Part shown: piece after piece, positions 59,475 to 64,000 of the stretch
How positions within the stretch are numbered: position 1 is the stretch's first letter
Layout: the number at the start of each line of letters is the position of its first letter
Assembly (NCBI RefSeq): GCF_032362555.1
Contig: NC_083516.1
Span: 5,977,001 to 6,041,000 of the forward strand
Length of the DNA: 64,000 bases
Origin: Amyelois transitella
Taxonomy: Eukaryota; Arthropoda; Insecta; Lepidoptera; Pyralidae
Direction of reading: 5' to 3'
Notes under the pieces: generated by a model
What the model was told of the DNA's origin: nothing
Seen by the model: only the letters and a program-made list of their open reading frames with translations
Database searches by the model: none
Made by a program: the position numbers and the translations under genes

Positions 59475-62400
59475 ATGTAAGTAATTTGTTTAATTGCATT
59501 TTTCTAAATAAAAGTACTGTTTTAAAATACGTAATAACTTATACCGTGCATTTCATTGAATTGTCCTCTTCAATTTTAGGGCGCGGAATAAATCTCCCTC
59601 GGCGGCATCGGATAAAGAGAAAAAGAAGCCGAAAGAGAATAAAAAGAAGAAAGGTGATTCAGGGTCTAGTAGCAGTGATAGTAGCGGAAGGTAAATTTTA
59701 CATAATGTTAAATATTTATTGAAATGAAAATCATTTTTTTATTTACACCACCATTTTTATAGGTTATGTTTGTAAAAATTCTTATTTTATATCGAATTGA
59801 CATTTGAATTTCATGTTACAAACTATAAAGGCATCAGAGTCACTGTGCTTTTCGCCTACTTTGATAAAACATCTTACTGCTATGTCTAAAAGGTGTTAAT
59901 TTTCCAAAGCATTTTTCCTCTCACCAACTGTTTTCTGCACATTTTCAAGAACATTATCTTTCTATACATGTTATATTATGTTATTTCAATTGTAATGTCT
60001 ATAATGAGTTATTTTTTTTCAAAACAGTTCATCAGAAAGCAGTTCATCAAGGTCATCATCTCGATCATCTTCATCTAGTTCTGGCAGTTCTTCTCGGTCT
60101 TCATCATCGTCCAGTTCTTCTAGCAGTACCAGTAGTAACAATGATCGTTCCAGGCCAAAGAAGAAGTAAGTTCAATATTTGTCAATGATTATACATACAT
60201 ACATAAAATCACGCCTCTTTCCTGGAGGGGTAGGCAGAGACTACCTCTTTCCACTTGCCACGATCTCTACATACTTCCTTCGCTTCATCTACATTCATAA
60301 CTCTCTTCATACAAGCTTGGTGGTTTTGGGTACTTTTGACCTGACCCTTTACCAGGACGTCCTTAATTTGATCAAGATATGTTTGTCTAGGTCTTGGTCA
60401 ATGATTATAGTTTAGTAAAAAATTGACCTAGAAGGTAATGATGGTTGATCTACTACTGCCTGAATTTCTATGTATTTCTACCCATACCCAGATGCTAAAT
60501 TTTCAATCAACATTTATTCACATATTTTTTGCACTACTCCTGACTCATTGGGTGACATGGGACTTCAAAACTTTGCAGCTGAGATGGTATAAGGGACACT
60601 GAAAATAAGAAACCTTTCCATTGCTGAATTAATATTTTTCTTAGTGTACAAAACTCAATTCATTTTAATTAACAGGACATCTCCAAACAAGAGCCCCATA
60701 AAAGATCGTCGTGAAGGGGATAGAGATAAAATTAGGGACAGGTCGCCTTTAGGAGATAAGAAGAAGCTGTCAGTGCCCTCGGCTAATGACAAATCTAAGA
60801 GCAAGGATAAACATGAAAGGTACATGGCAAACAATTACTATTTTGTATCTAGACTTCATTATCAATGAAAAGTATATCAAATAAGTTAAAAATGGCACAT
60901 CATATTTATTTCTTGTTTTTCGTTGTCTAGGTCTCCAGGGCGTAAAAAACGTGAACGTTCACCTCCCCCAAGGCCCACCAGAATCCACATTGGCAGATTG
61001 ACTCTGAATGTATCCCGGGAACATATCCATGAAATATTTTCCACCTATGGCTCTGTCAAGGCTGTAGAATTCCCAATGGATAGATTGCATCCTCACAATG
61101 GGCGAGGCTATGCTTATGTTGAATTCAGCAATCCAGATGAAGCAGAAAATGCCATGAAGCACATGGATGGAGGTATGTTTGAGGCTTTTCACATTTTCAT
61201 TTATTCACATCTCATAATGAAAACAAATTCTGTCTGTTCAAAATTGTATCTATTACCATTTGTGAATGATAATAAAATGATCTATAAGAGTGGATGTTTT
61301 AGGGGCTGTATCTAAAAGTTAAAAACCAGACCCTATTACTAAGCCTCTGCTGTCTGTCTGTATGTCACCAGGCTGTATCTCTTAAACCGTAATAGCTAGG
61401 AAGCTTTGTATATCTCTTGCTATAACAATAAATTCAAATAATTTAAATATTTAGGGGAATCTTCATACAATAAGTTTTTCCGTATTGCTCAATAATAACA
61501 ATGGTAACAGGTAGTGCTTAAAATTTTCACAGAATATTTATTTGCAACTTAACTATTGAGTATTTATTTTAGTTTTATTTTTTTATTTTAATAAACAGGT
61601 TTAAAAATTCATATTTAAGTAACAAGGGTTTCGTACCATCACTTCGCCTGCGAGTCCTACCCGCACTTGGCTCTTTTTTTAATGTTAGATTTTGCTTTCA
61701 TCTCTGAATCAACGGATTCAGAGATGAAAGAAATATAACGATATAGTCATAACAAATTGTCTTCTTCTTCCTGGCTAAAGTCTTAGTTGCATCTTCACCA
61801 CTCTGGGGAGGAGCCCAGGGTAAGCTCTTGACGGATCCCGGATTGGGTGAGTCAGGTTTTTAGTCAAAAGGACTCATCTGACCTCCGTAACCTTTGCAGA
61901 GGAACTTTACCCGTTTTGGGTCATATGGTTACACATTCAGTTGCCTTAATGTGCAGGTTTCCTCACGATGTTTTCCCTCATTGTAAGAGTATCGGTTAGT
62001 TATCAAACTAATGTACATAACTTCAAAAAAGTCATTGGTCCATGGCCGCTTTGGGATTCGACCACCAACGCTCTTCATACGCGCATCATAACCAATTGTG
62101 TTGTAGGGCAAATCGACGGGCAGGAGATCACGGCGGCGCCCGTGCTGATCCCGTCCCGGCCGCGGCGCCCGTCCCCGCGCCCGCCCCCGCCACGGCACGC
62201 GCCCATACGACGACATTCGCCGCCTAGGTAAATAAACCTACAAGTTTCACAGAATCTTTTTTTGGTTCGATGCAGTTCGTCACATACACAAAAAGTAAAA
62301 CATATTTGAAACTTTCAGGTTTTCTCATAAAGTGATTTTAGCACTTCTTCATTGACTGGTTATTTTTTAAAATAGAATTACTAGTTGATATTCTTCCTCC

Positions 62401-62798
62401 AGGTGTTAGATCTACTTATATCCTCACCTCTGGAGAAAAACCTGAGGTGAGTCAATTGACCATTATCCTGGACGGAGAAGATAAGTCATGTTTTTACACG
62501 TAGCGTCTTTCGGCTGACCACTGTTCACCGTAAGAGCTAGTTAGCAGTCAAATAAATGTACAAAACTTAGACATAGGTAGGATTTGTACCTGTGCTTCCT
62601 TGTACTCATTCTAATCGGGCACAAATGTGAATCCAAAAATGTATGTGCTTAATTTAATTCCCATATTCCAGGTACCGGCGCCGCAGCCCGCCGCCGCGCC
62701 GCCGCTCGCCGCCGCGCCGGCGCCGCTCGCGGTCGCGCTCCCCGCGCGCCGCGCCGCGCAGGCGCCGCTCCAGGTCCTCCTCCTCCTCCTCCCGCTAA
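59475..62798 (+). CDS. RnpS1: RNPS1, serine-rich RNA-binding protein of the exon junction complex
   Basis: Coding segments 59475-59476, 59580-59690, 60028-60165, 60676-60819, 60931-61172, 62107-62227 and 62672-62798, together 885 nt or 294 aa (human RNPS1 is about 305). The ATG is split: AT ends exon 1 before GTAAGT at 59477, and G opens exon 2 after ATTTTAG. The N terminus is MARNKSPSAASDKEKKKPKE, followed by a long Ser/Arg region encoded by exons 2 and 3. A single RRM lies at residues about 145-215, with RNP2 IHIGRL and RNP1 GYAYVEF; it ends HMDGGQIDGQEITAAPVL. The C terminus is Arg/Pro/Ser-rich (RRRSPPPRRRSPP...) and ends SRSSSSSSR. RNPS1 joins the ASAP/PSAP complex with Acinus or Pinin and SAP18, deposits on spliced mRNA, and affects splicing and nonsense-mediated decay in the nucleus. 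GC-rich last exon, AT-rich introns. Confidence 0.97.
60194..60396 (-). repeat. Family B retroposon in RNPS1 intron 3, with 13-bp target-site duplication
   Basis: On the + strand a (CATA)n tail leads into AAAATCACGCCTCTTTCCTGGAGGGGTAGGCAGAGACTACC, TTGCCACGATCTCTACATAC and CTTTTGACCTGACCC. GTCAATGATTATA is duplicated at 60181-60193 and 60397-60409. Related pieces lie at 48196-48300 and 39060-39123, in sense orientation. The tail layout matches family A (TAGRCAGAG word and TATG repeats), so the two families may share a parent. Confidence 0.8.
61695..61730. repeat. Perfect 16-bp hairpin in RNPS1 intron 5
   Basis: CTTTCATCTCTGAATC, loop AACG, GATTCAGAGATGAAAG. Confidence 0.92.
61755..62098 (-). 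repeat. Box-B SINE copy in RNPS1 intron 5
   Basis: TCTTCTTCCTGGCTAAAG, CCACTCTGGGGAGGAGCCC, GACTCATCTGACCTCCGTAACC, CCGTTTTGGGTCATATGG, TTTTCCCTCATTGTAAGAG and AGTCATTGGTCCATGGCC on the + strand. It ends just nine bases before the acceptor of the next exon (62107), so it now supplies the branch-point region of that intron. A degenerate copy lies in the next intron at 62395-62625. Confidence 0.65.
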
Positions 62799-63915
62799 TT
62801 CCCACACACATATATACTTTGAGCCATGGCAGTATCACCAACGATGGAAAAAAAACGCGCGCTTTTAGCAAACACCACATTGACAATGACCTTAAAATTT
62901 TTCCCATCTCTTTCTGATTACTATTTTGAAAGGGATGGAAAGTAAGTAAAAAAGGCCATGCAAAGTATTTTGTTGTGTTTTTTGATGTTTGTTAAATTTC
63001 CATCCAGTCAGTCATATTCACCTTAACACATACACACTCGCTCCAATATCCAACAAATTTTTAAGTTGCTTAGTAAATTATATACACTCAGTCTTGTTCA
63101 TACTACTCGTACCACAAGTACGAACGAACACGAACTAAACATGCTCCCGTTTAAGCTGCTTTGATTTGAAGTGTTAAATATTATCGGCCTCCTGCGTTCC
63201 GAAATCACAGAAAATGGAATGCGAATGCGGAATGCGAATATGACATTTATAAAGTGTACTTACTACATTAGCTTATTATATTGAACAATTTACCCAAAAG
63301 GGTTTCATAAAGCAAATTCATTTTGAATTATTTAAAAATTTTCAATATATACCCAATATGTTTATCATTAAATTAGATACGTACTGCATTCACAAATATT
63401 TTAAAATCTTCAGCAGCTATCACAAATTGGTATCGAGTTTTAGTGCCTCAATTTTGAGTCACCTTCACTTACATATTTATCATACTATTTACTTCACCTA
63501 GAATGCATGAAAACGCAATAACAGTAAAAAAAATATGACGAATAACATCTCTTTCAATCGACTTACATACAAAACAATTTGGCGGGTTTGTATGTACCAC
63601 CCCAAGATACAACACACTCCATTTCAGCTACTGTGGTAAGTATCACCAACTCACCCATACAAAAAAATTTGGTTGATTGCCACAGCAACATATTTCAGGT
63701 AAGTATAGTAGTTAATAAAACTTTCAGTGTATAGTTATATAAATGTTCAATGATTAATGGCACATTTCTGTTATAAAAGCTTGCAAAATGGGAACTGAAC
63801 GAGTGCGTGATTTGTGAAAATAAGACTAAATGATTCAAGATAGTGCAGTGCTATGTATTTACGCGTTTTTTGTTGTAACATTGTAAGAACTCTTGACTTT
63901 GTCAATAAATAAATT
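62799..63915 (+). other. RNPS1 3'UTR region
   Basis: Non-coding sequence after the stop. AATAAA hexamers at 63714-63719, 63904-63909 and 63908-63913 are candidate polyadenylation signals; the last pair is the strongest. Beyond it, TTTTTTTTATTCCCAG at about 63930-63949 resembles a splice acceptor and could open another gene running off the window. Confidence 0.45.
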
Positions 63916-64000
63916 GTAATGGTAATTAACGTTTTTTTTTATTCCCAGATCCAAAGATCCTGTTTCCATTTCCAAATAATCCCAGAATATCCAACTGTCC

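Noticed and set aside
62042-62231. Alanine/proline-rich frames over RNPS1 exon 6
   Set aside because: Shadow frames of a GC-rich exon. The frame continuing QIDGQEITAAPVL is the real one.
62611-62917. Proline/alanine-rich or glycine-rich proteins on both strands near 62.7 kb
   Set aside because: Out-of-frame readings of the Arg/Ser-rich last exon of RNPS1.

Overview
This is AT-rich, intron-rich, transposon-filled nuclear DNA from a moth or butterfly (Lepidoptera). Three things point there. The allatostatin C peptide QVRFRQCYFNPISCF is the one first isolated from the moth Manduca. The interspersed repeats look lepidopteran: an element with a TGCCGTGTGGTTCCCGG head, RTE-like 3' tails ending in CGGGCGGCCTCTAGT, and tRNA-derived SINEs. 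Short GC-rich exons sit in AT-rich introns. I cannot name the species.

Five protein-coding genes can be read by splicing exons by eye. (1) The 3' part of spinster, a lysosomal MFS transporter (+, 1-3050), with two alternative versions of one internal exon. (2) Checkpoint kinase 2 (loki/Chk2; -, 8481-4692; nine coding exons, 521 aa), convergent with spinster. (3) Allatostatin C (AstC; -, 22988-19532; three coding exons, 125 aa), with a predicted distal non-coding first exon and TATA promoter near 31.5 kb. (4) Its paralogue allatostatin double C (AstCC; -, 50400-46660; four coding exons, 143 aa), with a TATA-driven non-coding first exon near 53.5 kb. (5) The splicing factor RNPS1 (+, 59475-62798; 294 aa), whose start codon is split by an intron.

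Layout: 0-4 kb spinster and its 3'UTR; 4-8.6 kb Chk2; 8.6-19.3 kb intergenic, with a decayed jockey-like LINE and other repeats; 19.3-31.6 kb AstC with two long introns; 31.6-46.6 kb intergenic, repeat-rich, with an orphan core promoter on the + strand at 45.64 kb; 46.6-53.6 kb AstCC; 53.6-59.4 kb intergenic repeats; 59.4 kb to the end RNPS1 and its 3'UTR.

The central unit is the tandem AstC/AstCC neuropeptide pair, both on the minus strand and apparently with separate TATA promoters. Both have a non-coding leader exon and a first coding exon of exactly 30 codons ending in phase 0, which fits tandem duplication. Spinster, Chk2 and RNPS1 are unrelated housekeeping or signalling neighbours. I found no prokaryotic system, no CRISPR array and no convincing viral gene. 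The most unusual signals are the reading-frame-enforced exclusive spinster exons, the overlapping uORF and perfect 25-bp inverted repeat at the AstCC start exon, the orphan promoter aimed antisense to AstCC, and several perfect short-loop hairpins.
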